64,000 nt of DNA. Source: an uncultured Prevotella sp. (GTDB lineage: Bacteria > Bacteroidota > Bacteroidia > Bacteroidales > Bacteroidaceae). Of this stretch, positions 52,773-61,600 are shown piece after piece; the first letter of the stretch is position 1, and every line of letters starts with the position of its first letter. Below the pieces are notes generated by a model. The model saw only the letters and a list, made by a program, of their open reading frames with translations. It was not told where the DNA came from and did not search any database. Location: positions 1 to 64,000 of the forward strand of contig CAMPYS010000005.1 of the NCBI GenBank assembly GCA_946998295.1, read 5' to 3'. The position numbers and the translations under genes are program-made.

Positions 52773-54125
52773 ATGGCAGATGTAATTAAATTACGTAAAG
52801 GTTTAACTATAAACCTTAAAGGATGTGCCAAAGAACAAATTTTATCTTTAAAATCTTCTAAAAACTATGCTTTAGTACCATCAGATTTTGTAGGAATAGT
52901 TCCTAAAGTAGTAGTGAAAGTGGGCGACCATGTGAAGGTTGGTGATTTTTTGTTTGTGAACAAGAATAGTCCAAGTGTTGGATTTGCAAGCCCTGTAAGT
53001 GGGCATATATCAGAGATTGCTCGTGGTGAGCGTCGTAAGGTTCTTTATATTATGGTAGAATCAGATAAAGAACAAGAATATCTTCAATTTGCTATTCCAC
53101 AATTATCCTCCCTTACAGGTGAACAAGTAAAAGATTGTTTGCTTAAAGCAGGATTATTTGGATATATAAATCAGTTGCCTTATGCTGTTTCTACAACACC
53201 TGATACAACTCCTAAAGCAATTTTTGTTTCTGCTTTTCGAGATATGCCTTTACAAGCAAGCTTTGATTATGAATTGAAAGGTCAAGAACATGATTTTCAA
53301 GTAGGTTTAACTGTTTTGTCAAAAATAGCTAAAGTATATCTTTCTATAAGTAGTACTCAAAATAACAAAGCATTGACAGAAGCTAAAGATGTAAATATTA
53401 CTGTCTTTGATGGACCTTGTCCTGCAGGAAATGTAGGTGTACAAATAAATCATATAGACCCTATAAATCGAGGAGAAGTAGCATGGACTGTCTCGCCATC
53501 ATCTGTAATAACATTTGGTAGGCTATTTAATACTGGGCATGTAAATCTTACTCGTACAATTGCATTAGCAGGGAGTAGGGTAGAAAATCCAATATATATA
53601 AAGACCTTAGTAGGTACACCTATAAATGATATTATCAAGGGACAATTAACAAGTGAATCACATATACGTATTATTAATGGAAATCCACTTACAGGTAAAA
53701 CTGTTACAGGTAACGCCTTCTTAGGTGCACATACATCAGAGGTTACAGCTATACCTGAAGGTGATAATGTTAATGAAATGTTTGGTTGGATTAAGCCAAG
53801 ATTAAAAGAATTCTCAATATCGCATAGTTATTTTACATGGCTATTTAGGAGAAGAAAATCTTATGACTTAGATGCTAGAGTAAAAGGAGGAAAGCGAAAT
53901 ATAATAATGAGTGGTGAATACGATCGTGTATTACCAATGAACATTTATTCTGAATTTCTTATAAAATCAATTATAACTGGTAATATCGACAAACAAGAAC
54001 AATTAGGTATTTATGAAGTTAGTCCAGAAGACTTCGCTTTAGCAGAGTTTGTTGATAGTTCAAAACAACCTTTGCAAGAAATTGTACGCAACGGCTTGGA
54101 TATTCTAAGAAAAGAAAATTCTTAA
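52773..54125 (+). CDS. nqrA: Na+-translocating NADH:quinone reductase subunit A
   Basis: 450 residues, first gene of nqrABCDEF. NqrA is the peripheral cytoplasmic subunit linked to ubiquinone/menaquinone binding. The N-terminal KLRKGLTINLKGCAKE and VGDHVKVGDFLFVNKNSP (a biotinyl/barrel-sandwich-like fold), the middle FDGPCPAGNVGVQINHIDP and the late GAHTSEVTAIPEG are all typical. The complex oxidises NADH, reduces quinone and pumps Na+ outward. Divergent from the large tamB gene; nqrB starts 47 bases downstream. Confidence 0.96.
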   Translation: MADVIKLRKGLTINLKGCAKEQILSLKSSKNYALVPSDFVGIVPKVVVKVGDHVKVGDFLFVNKNSPSVGFASPVSGHISEIARGERRKVLYIMVESDKEQEYLQFAIPQLSSLTGEQVKDCLLKAGLFGYINQLPYAVSTTPDTTPKAIFVSAFRDMPLQASFDYELKGQEHDFQVGLTVLSKIAKVYLSISSTQNNKALTEAKDVNITVFDGPCPAGNVGVQINHIDPINRGEVAWTVSPSSVITFGRLFNTGHVNLTRTIALAGSRVENPIYIKTLVGTPINDIIKGQLTSESHIRIINGNPLTGKTVTGNAFLGAHTSEVTAIPEGDNVNEMFGWIKPRLKEFSISHSYFTWLFRRRKSYDLDARVKGGKRNIIMSGEYDRVLPMNIYSEFLIKSIITGNIDKQEQLGIYEVSPEDFALAEFVDSSKQPLQEIVRNGLDILRKENS

Positions 54126-54172
54126 TATAATTTTTATTATCTATACAAATAATATACTGAAACATTAGAAAA

Positions 54173-55333
54173 ATGAATTTTAAAAATAATCTTGATAAGC
54201 TACGTCCTAAATTTGAAAAGGGCGGTAAATTGCATGCTTTCAAGAGCGTATATGATGGAATAGAGACGTTCTTATACGTACCTAATACAACATCTACTTG
54301 TGGTACATCAATACATGATGCTATAGACTCAAAAAGAATTATGAGTTTTGTGGTAATAGCATTGATACCAGCATTATTATTTGGAATGTACAATGTAGGT
54401 TATCAAAATGCTCTTATGGCAGGAAAACTTTCCGAGACTACTTTTGTAAGTCTCTTTTTATATGGTGCATTAGCTGTATTTCCAAAAGTTATAGTATCCT
54501 ATGTAGTTGGACTTGCAATAGAATTTATATGGGCTCAATGGAGAAATGAAGAAATTCAAGAAGGATATCTTGTTACTGGTATGATAATACCATTAATAGT
54601 ACCTGTTAGTTTGCCTTTATGGATGTTAGCCTTGGCAGTAGCAATATCTGTAATTTTTGTTAAAGAAATATTTGGCGGAACAGGAATGAATATTTTTAAT
54701 GTAGCTTTAATAGCTCGAGCAATTTTATTCTTTTCTTATCCGAGTAGAATGACAGGTGATGCTATATGGGTATCAACAGATAAAATTTGTGGATTAGGTT
54801 ATGCATTACCTGATGGATTTACAATGGCAACCCCACTTGGAGAAGTCTCACAGGGACTATCTTTACACTTTTCATTACAAGACATTATATTAGGATTTAT
54901 ACCTGGGTCTATTGGTGAAACATCTGTTATAGCAATAGCTATAGGTGCAATAATTCTTTTGTGGACTAATATAGCTAGCTGGAAAACCATGCTGAGCGTT
55001 TTCATCGGTGGAATATTTATGGCTTTGATATTTAATGCAACAGGAGCAAGCCCATTAAAATGGTATGAGCATATATTTTTAGGGGGATTTTGTTTTGGTG
55101 CTGTATTTATGGCAACAGATCCTGTTACATCAGCTCGTACTGAAAATGGAAAATTCTTTTATGGTTTTATAATAGGTGCTATGGCTGTTATAATACGTGT
55201 TCTTAATCATGGTTATCCTGAAGGAATGATGCTTTCTATACTATTTGGAAATATGATAGCACCTCTAATTGATAATATAGTGGTAGCTTTCAATATATCA
55301 CAACGTTCTAATCGTACAAAAAAGTTAAGATGA
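54173..55333 (+). CDS. nqrB: Na+-translocating NADH:quinone reductase subunit B
   Basis: 386 residues, polytopic inner-membrane subunit. It carries a covalently attached FMN: the DGFTMATPLG segment (215-224) holds the acceptor Thr220, as in other NqrB proteins. Also visible are GGTGMNIFNVALIARA and FMATDPVTSARTENGKFFYG near the C-terminus. It contains the quinone-reduction site and a part of the Na+ path. Overlaps the nqrC start by 4 bases (ATGA). Confidence 0.96.
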   Translation: MNFKNNLDKLRPKFEKGGKLHAFKSVYDGIETFLYVPNTTSTCGTSIHDAIDSKRIMSFVVIALIPALLFGMYNVGYQNALMAGKLSETTFVSLFLYGALAVFPKVIVSYVVGLAIEFIWAQWRNEEIQEGYLVTGMIIPLIVPVSLPLWMLALAVAISVIFVKEIFGGTGMNIFNVALIARAILFFSYPSRMTGDAIWVSTDKICGLGYALPDGFTMATPLGEVSQGLSLHFSLQDIILGFIPGSIGETSVIAIAIGAIILLWTNIASWKTMLSVFIGGIFMALIFNATGASPLKWYEHIFLGGFCFGAVFMATDPVTSARTENGKFFYGFIIGAMAVIIRVLNHGYPEGMMLSILFGNMIAPLIDNIVVAFNISQRSNRTKKLR

Positions 55334-56046
55334 AAATGAAAACAAATACTAATTCTTATACAATTATTTATTCTATAATATTGGTTGTAGTAGTAGCTTT
55401 CCTCTTAGCTTTTGTTTTTCAGGTTTTAAAGCCTACCCAAGATATTAATGTCCAGCTTGATCACCAAAAACAAATACTATTTGCATTGAATCAAGATCGT
55501 AACATGACCAATGAAGAAGCTCACGCCTTATGGCATAAACTGATATTAGCTGATGATATTATAGATTCATCAGGAAAGGTTATTTCTCATGGAGAACAAG
55601 GAGGAGTTAATGCAGGATTTAAACTTAATAGTGCAGATGCTAAGGCTGGTAAACTTGCTCTTTTTAGGTGTAAGGTAAACGGACAAATTAAATATGTAAT
55701 ACCTATATATGGTACTGGTCTTTGGGGGCCAATCAATGGGTTTATAGCTCTAAATGCGGATAAGAATACAATTTTTGGAGTTTATTTTAATCATGAAAGC
55801 GAAACTGCAGGTCTTGGAGCAGAAATAAAGGATAATAAATCTTGGCAAGATAAGTTTCATGGTAAAAAACTTATGGATGAAAAAGATAACAAAATAACTT
55901 TTGCTGTTCTAAAAAAAATTACGAACCCTGCTACACAAGTTGATGCAGTAACAGGAGCTACTTTAACAAGTAATGGAGTAACCAACATGTTTCATTCTGA
56001 TAAAGGTGGACTTACTCCTTATATAAAGTTTTTAAAATCAAAATAG
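55330..56046 (+). CDS. nqrC: Na+-translocating NADH:quinone reductase subunit C
   Basis: 238 residues. One transmembrane helix (about 13-33) and a periplasmic FMN-binding domain. The flavinylation motif DAVTGATLTS (205-214) places the covalently bound FMN on Thr211; this requires the transferase ApbE, which is not in the window. GTGLWGPINGFIAL and HESETAGLGAEI are also characteristic. Translationally coupled to nqrB; nqrD begins 38 bases later. Confidence 0.96.
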   Translation: MKMKTNTNSYTIIYSIILVVVVAFLLAFVFQVLKPTQDINVQLDHQKQILFALNQDRNMTNEEAHALWHKLILADDIIDSSGKVISHGEQGGVNAGFKLNSADAKAGKLALFRCKVNGQIKYVIPIYGTGLWGPINGFIALNADKNTIFGVYFNHESETAGLGAEIKDNKSWQDKFHGKKLMDEKDNKITFAVLKKITNPATQVDAVTGATLTSNGVTNMFHSDKGGLTPYIKFLKSK

Positions 56047-56084
56047 AAATATTAGGTTAACGAATAAGATAAAAAAAAATAGTT

Positions 56085-56714
56085 ATGAGCTTATTCTCAA
56101 AGAAAAATAAAGAGGTTTTTATTAACCCTTTAAATATGGATAGTCCTATAATGGTTCAGGTATTAGGAATATGTTCTGCTTTGGCAGTAACATCTCAATT
56201 AAAACCGTCTATTGTTATGGGTCTTGCAGTAACTATAATTACAGGCTTTTCAAATGTTATTATTTCTATAATACGTAATACTATTCCTAATCGAATACGT
56301 ATTATAGTTCAGCTTGTTGTTGTGGCAGCACTTGTTACAATTGTAAGTCAAATCCTTAAGGCTTATGCTTACGATATTAGTGTTCAATTATCAGTATATG
56401 TTGGACTTATAATAACAAACTGTATATTGATGGGACGCCTTGAAGCTTTTGCTATGACAAACGCTCCATGGCCTAGCTTTCTTGATGGTATTGGGAATGG
56501 TTTAGGTTATGCTATAATATTAATTATTGTTGGAGCTTTTCGTGAGTTTTTTGGACGAGGAAGTCTTTTAGGTTTTAAAATTATTCCTCAAAGTTTTTAT
56601 GATTCAGGTTATCTTGATAATGGTATGATGTCTATGCCTTCTATGGCACTTATTTTGTTAGGGTGTGTCATATGGATTCACCGCTCATATTTTTATAAAG
56701 ATAATAAGAAATAA
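56085..56714 (+). CDS. nqrD: Na+-translocating NADH:quinone reductase subunit D
   Basis: 209 residues, six hydrophobic helices. Characteristic segments: QVLGICSALAVTSQLKPSIVMG, VQLSVYVGLIITNCILMGRLEAFA and FLDGIGNGLGYAIILIIVG. With NqrE it forms a pseudo-symmetric membrane pair that holds a 2Fe-2S centre between the subunits; Cys at ICS and TNC fit the ligand positions. nqrE follows after 8 bases. Confidence 0.96.
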   Translation: MSLFSKKNKEVFINPLNMDSPIMVQVLGICSALAVTSQLKPSIVMGLAVTIITGFSNVIISIIRNTIPNRIRIIVQLVVVAALVTIVSQILKAYAYDISVQLSVYVGLIITNCILMGRLEAFAMTNAPWPSFLDGIGNGLGYAIILIIVGAFREFFGRGSLLGFKIIPQSFYDSGYLDNGMMSMPSMALILLGCVIWIHRSYFYKDNKK

Positions 56715-56722
56715 AAATAGCT

Positions 56723-57349
56723 ATGGAACATATAATAAGTTTATTCTTTAGGTCCATATTTGTGGACAATATGATATTTGCATTCTTCCTTGGAATGTGT
56801 TCATTTCTTGCAGTATCTAAGAATGTAAAGACATCTTTAGGACTTGGTGCTGCTGTAACTTTTGTATTAGTAGTAACAGTTCCTATTAATTATTTGTTGC
56901 AAACTAAAGTTCTTGGTCCTGATTGTCTTGTTGATGGTATAGATTTATCATATTTAAGTTTTATTCTTTTTATTGCGGTTATTGCAGGTATTGTGCAATT
57001 AGTTGAAATGATTGTAGAGAAATATTCTCCATCTCTTTATGGTGCTTTAGGAATATTTTTACCTTTGATTGCTGTTAACTGTGCAATTATGGGTGCATGT
57101 CTTTTTATGCAACAGAGAATAGGACTTGATCCATCTTCAACTCAGTATATTGGCTCTGTATGGGATGCTTTAATCTATGGACTTGGTTCAGGAATAGGTT
57201 GGATGTTTGCAATTGTATTGATGGGTGCAATACGTGAAAAGATGGAATATTCTAATGTTCCAAAGCCATTGCAGGGACTTGGGATAACATTTGTTACAGT
57301 AGGTTTAATGGCTATGGCTATGATGTGTTTTTCAGGACTTAAAATATAA
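56723..57349 (+). CDS. nqrE: Na+-translocating NADH:quinone reductase subunit E
   Basis: 208 residues, six helices, homologous to NqrD with opposite topology. Typical segments: FVDNMIFAFFLGMCSFLAVSK, FLPLIAVNCAIMGACLFMQQR and YGLGSGIGWMFAIVLMGAIREKM. The Cys residues in GMCSF and VNCAI are in the positions that ligate the intramembrane iron-sulfur centre. nqrF starts 9 bases downstream. Confidence 0.96.
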   Translation: MEHIISLFFRSIFVDNMIFAFFLGMCSFLAVSKNVKTSLGLGAAVTFVLVVTVPINYLLQTKVLGPDCLVDGIDLSYLSFILFIAVIAGIVQLVEMIVEKYSPSLYGALGIFLPLIAVNCAIMGACLFMQQRIGLDPSSTQYIGSVWDALIYGLGSGIGWMFAIVLMGAIREKMEYSNVPKPLQGLGITFVTVGLMAMAMMCFSGLKI

Positions 57350-57358
57350 TAGTGAACA

Positions 57359-58630
57359 ATGAATCAGCAATTTATTTTATATAGTATAGTAGTTTTCTTG
57401 ATTATTATTTTACTTTTAGTAATTGTATTATTAATTGCTAAAAAGTATTTAAGTCCAAGTGGAAAAGTAACGATAACTATAAATGGTGATAGACAAATTG
57501 AGGTTAATCAAGGAGCTTCAATTATGGCAACACTTAATGAAAATGGTATTTATCTTCCATCTGCATGTGGAGGAAAAGCCAGTTGTGGTCAATGTAAATG
57601 CCAGGTTTTAGAAGGTGGTGGAGAGATACTTGACTCCGAACGTCCTCATTTTACTCGTAAAGAGATTAAAGATAATTGGAGATTAGGTTGCCAGGCTAAA
57701 GTGAAAGGCGATCTTTCTATTAAAATATCAGACTCTATACTGGGAGTAAAAGAATGGGAATGTAAAGTTATTTCAAATAAAAATGTATCGTCTTTTATTA
57801 AAGAATTTAAGGTGGCATTACCCCCGGGTGAGCACATGGACTTTGTACCAGGTTCATATGCTCAAATACGAATACCAAAATATGACTGTATAGATTATGA
57901 TAAAGATTTTGATAAGGAGTTAATAGGAAAAGAATATATTGAACCATGGAAAAAGTTTAATATTTTCTCCCTTAAAGCTTCCAATCCAGAGGATACAGTT
58001 AGAGCTTATTCCATGGCAAATTATCCAGCTGAAGGAGATATAATAACTCTAACAGTGCGTATAGCAACACCTCCTTTTTTACCTCGTCCTCAAGTAGGCT
58101 TTAAAAATGTACCAACTGGTATAGGCTCTTCCTATATATTTAGTTTAAAGCCTGGAGATAAAGTAATGATGAGCGGACCTTATGGTGAGTTTGCTCCTAA
58201 TTTCACCTCTGGTAAAGAGATGATTTGGATTGGTGGAGGTGCAGGTATGGCTCCATTGCGAAGCCAGATAATGCACATGTTGAAAACACTTCATACACGT
58301 GATAGAGAGATGCATTTCTTCTACGGTGCTCGTTCTTTAAGTGAAGCATTTTTCTTGGAAGATTTTTGGGAACTTGAAAAAGAATATCCTAATTTCCACA
58401 TGCATCTGTCTTTGGATGTAGCCGATCCTGAAGCCGATAAGATGGGAGTTAAGTATTATACAGGTTTTGCTGTAAATTGTATACGTGATACATATCTTAA
58501 AGATCATGAGGCTCCAGAAGATTGTGAATATTATTTGTGTGGTCCACCTATGCTTATAAAGACAGTAACAGATTATTTGGATAGTTTAGGTGTTGAACCA
58601 GATGCTATCAGATATGATAACTTTGGATAA
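57359..58630 (+). CDS. nqrF: Na+-translocating NADH:quinone reductase subunit F
   Basis: 423 residues, the NADH-oxidising entry subunit. N-terminal transmembrane helix (about 6-27); ferredoxin-type 2Fe-2S domain with Cys70, Cys76, Cys79 (LPSACGGKASCGQCKC) and Cys111; FAD-binding domain with RAYSMANYP; NAD-binding part with MIWIGGGAGMAPLRSQI and the terminal YLCGPPMLIKTV. All cofactor ligands are intact, so the six-gene operon appears complete. A second TamB-like gene starts 55 bases after its stop. Confidence 0.97.
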   Translation: MNQQFILYSIVVFLIIILLLVIVLLIAKKYLSPSGKVTITINGDRQIEVNQGASIMATLNENGIYLPSACGGKASCGQCKCQVLEGGGEILDSERPHFTRKEIKDNWRLGCQAKVKGDLSIKISDSILGVKEWECKVISNKNVSSFIKEFKVALPPGEHMDFVPGSYAQIRIPKYDCIDYDKDFDKELIGKEYIEPWKKFNIFSLKASNPEDTVRAYSMANYPAEGDIITLTVRIATPPFLPRPQVGFKNVPTGIGSSYIFSLKPGDKVMMSGPYGEFAPNFTSGKEMIWIGGGAGMAPLRSQIMHMLKTLHTRDREMHFFYGARSLSEAFFLEDFWELEKEYPNFHMHLSLDVADPEADKMGVKYYTGFAVNCIRDTYLKDHEAPEDCEYYLCGPPMLIKTVTDYLDSLGVEPDAIRYDNFG

Positions 58631-58685
58631 AAAGCTATTCACAATATAATTTCTGCTTTATCGATTAAGCGTATGAAGCTTGTTT

Positions 58686-61600
58686 ATGAATAAAAGAATA
58701 TTGAGGAAATTGATAAAATGGTTTATAGCAACCATTTTATCTCCAATATTAATCTTTTTTTTACTCCTTTTATTGCTCTGTATACCTACAATTCAGAATT
58801 GGGCAGTAAAAGGAGTAACTTGCTATGCTTCAAAGAAAACAGGACTTGATATATCTATTAATCATATTTCTCTTTCATTTCCTTTTGATTTGAGAATTGA
58901 TGATTTTAAGATGATGAAAAAGTCTAAAACTTATAACCCTAAATCTGATACTGTTGCTTATGTAAAGCAGCTTGTTGCAGATGTTCAATTATTGCCTTTA
59001 TTGGAGGGGAAAGTAAATGTAAATTCTTTACTTTTTAGAAAGGTTAAGTTGAACTCAATGAATTATATAGCAGAGGTAACTATTAAAGGTGAACTTGAAC
59101 GTTTATATTTGAAACAAAATGCTATAAATACAAAAAAATACACAGCTCTTATTAATACTGCTTCTTTTCAAGGTGGAGGACTTGATATTGCTATAAATGA
59201 TACCATTAGCAAGGATACAACTTCACAGCCAACTTTTTGGAACCTAAACTTTTCTAAATTGAAGATAGATAAAACCACTTTAAAAATTCATGCTAAACGA
59301 GATTCTCTTATATTTGCTGCTAATTTAGGGAGAGCAAGACTAAGAGATTTAAATATTGATTTGTATAAAAAATGCTATAAATTATCAACTTCTAAATTCT
59401 ATGATTCTAAAATAATTTATGATAGACCTTATGAACCTTATAAATCTAAGGGATTAGATATAGCTCATGTAAGACTTAATGGTTTTAATCTTGCAGTTGA
59501 TTCTTTATATTATGATTCTTTAAAAACTGCTGTTAGTATTGAAAAAACTAATTTTGTGGAACAGTCAGGTTTTAAAATTGATAATTTCTCGGGTATTTGT
59601 TTTATAGATTCTTCAAGATTTCGTCTTGATGATTTTCAGTTATTAATGCCTTGTACTAAGTTGAAGGGAAGTTTTTTTATGGATTTAAATGCATTTAAGC
59701 CTAAAAATCCAGGCATTATTTCTCTTGACATTAATGGAAACATCTATAAAAATGATTTTCGTCCCTTATTATATTTGTTACCTTTTAAAAATCATTCTTT
59801 AATACCTAATAAGTCTATATATTTAAATGGTGTATTTAGAGGGAATACCAAAGACTTTAGATATGATATATTTAGGTTATATATTCCAAATTTTATAGAT
59901 TTATCTTCAAGTGGTACAGTTATTAATCCATTATCTTTTAATAAATTATTGGCTAATATCAATTTAAGAGCTTCTTCTGGTAACCTACATTCTTTTTATC
60001 GATATTTACCTAAAAAAATATTGAAGAAAGTAAAGTTACCTAATTCTTTAAATATTGTTCTTAATGCTAAAATCAGGAAAAAACGAATTAGTGTAAATTC
60101 TTTATTAAAGCAAGGGAGAGGACGATTAAAATTAGCAGCATATTATAATCTAAATACACATTTTTATGATATTAGTGGGCAAGCAAATAGATTATCTATA
60201 AATAATTTTGTGTCTTATCCAGCTATTAAGCCATTTACTGGTACTTTTAAAGTACATGGACATGGATTTGATATTTTTAATCATAAAACAAATATAAATA
60301 TAAGTATCTGTGTGAATAAGCTGTCAGTAAATTCTTATATTTTAGACCGAATGAGAATTTATTCCGTTTTACATAATGGCAAAATATATCTTAATGTTGA
60401 TTCAAAGAATAGACTATTGAATGGTAATATTCGCTATAATGGTTTTATTTCTAATAAAAATTTGACAGGTAAGTTAAAAGGATGTTTAAGTAATATTTCT
60501 TTGAGCCGATTTGGGCTAAAGCATTCAAATTATTTAGTATCAGGTTGTTTTAATTTATCAGTGAAATCAAATTTGCGGAACATTCATAATGTACAGGGGA
60601 CTATAACAAATTTTGTATTGAATGAGAAGCGTAATAGGGGAGGAGTAGTCCAACTTATTGCTGGTAATTTTAATCTAAATGCTTCACTAAGTGGACGTAA
60701 TGTTGTTACAACTGTAGGTGGAAATTTTGATAATATAGATTTTTATCAATTGGGAGCAGTTGATAAACCTTTTAATATTAAATTCTCTTCCAACCTTTCC
60801 CTTTCTACTAATTTGAGAAACAAAATTAAATTAACTGGAAAATTAGGAAATTTAGGTGCTACAACACTTGATAAATCATATTCATTTGGTGATGTATCAG
60901 TTAATTTATGCAGTACACCTGATACAACATTTTCTACTATCCAAAATAATGATTTTTTACTTGCTACAAATTGGAAAGGTAATCCTAATAAAGTATTATA
61001 TAAGGTTCATCATCTATTTAAAAATTTTACTAAGCAGTTAAAAAATGGTTATATACATCAGTTAGAATTAAAACAGGACTTACCTATTGGTAATTTAAGA
61101 TTGAAGAGTGGAGTAAATAATTTCTTTGCTAATTTCATATTGCAGCGAGGATATTATTTCAAAAATGCAGATGTTGAGTTAAGTTCTTCTCCTATAAAGG
61201 GTTTAAATGGCTTAATTACAGTTGATTCTTTATCTACAGATAGTCTATTGGTAGAGAATGCTAAGCTATATATTAAAGATACACCAACAGGTATTGCTTA
61301 TACCGCACAGATGTTGAATTCTTCTACAAATAAATATCCATATAAAGCATATTTTGAAGGTTCGCTTTTTGACCATGGTCTAAATGCTAATATTAGTTTG
61401 TTAGATGCTAAAGATAAAGTAGCTCTTTCAATGGCCACAGATGTTTCTATGTTGTCAAAAGGAATAAATATTGCCATAACATCTCCTGAAGTAATTATGG
61501 GGTATAAGCATTTTACCGTTAATAAGGAGAATTATGTGTTTATTCGTGATAAAGATAAACATATTTCTGCTCAAATGCAATTAAAAGATAGTAACGGTTC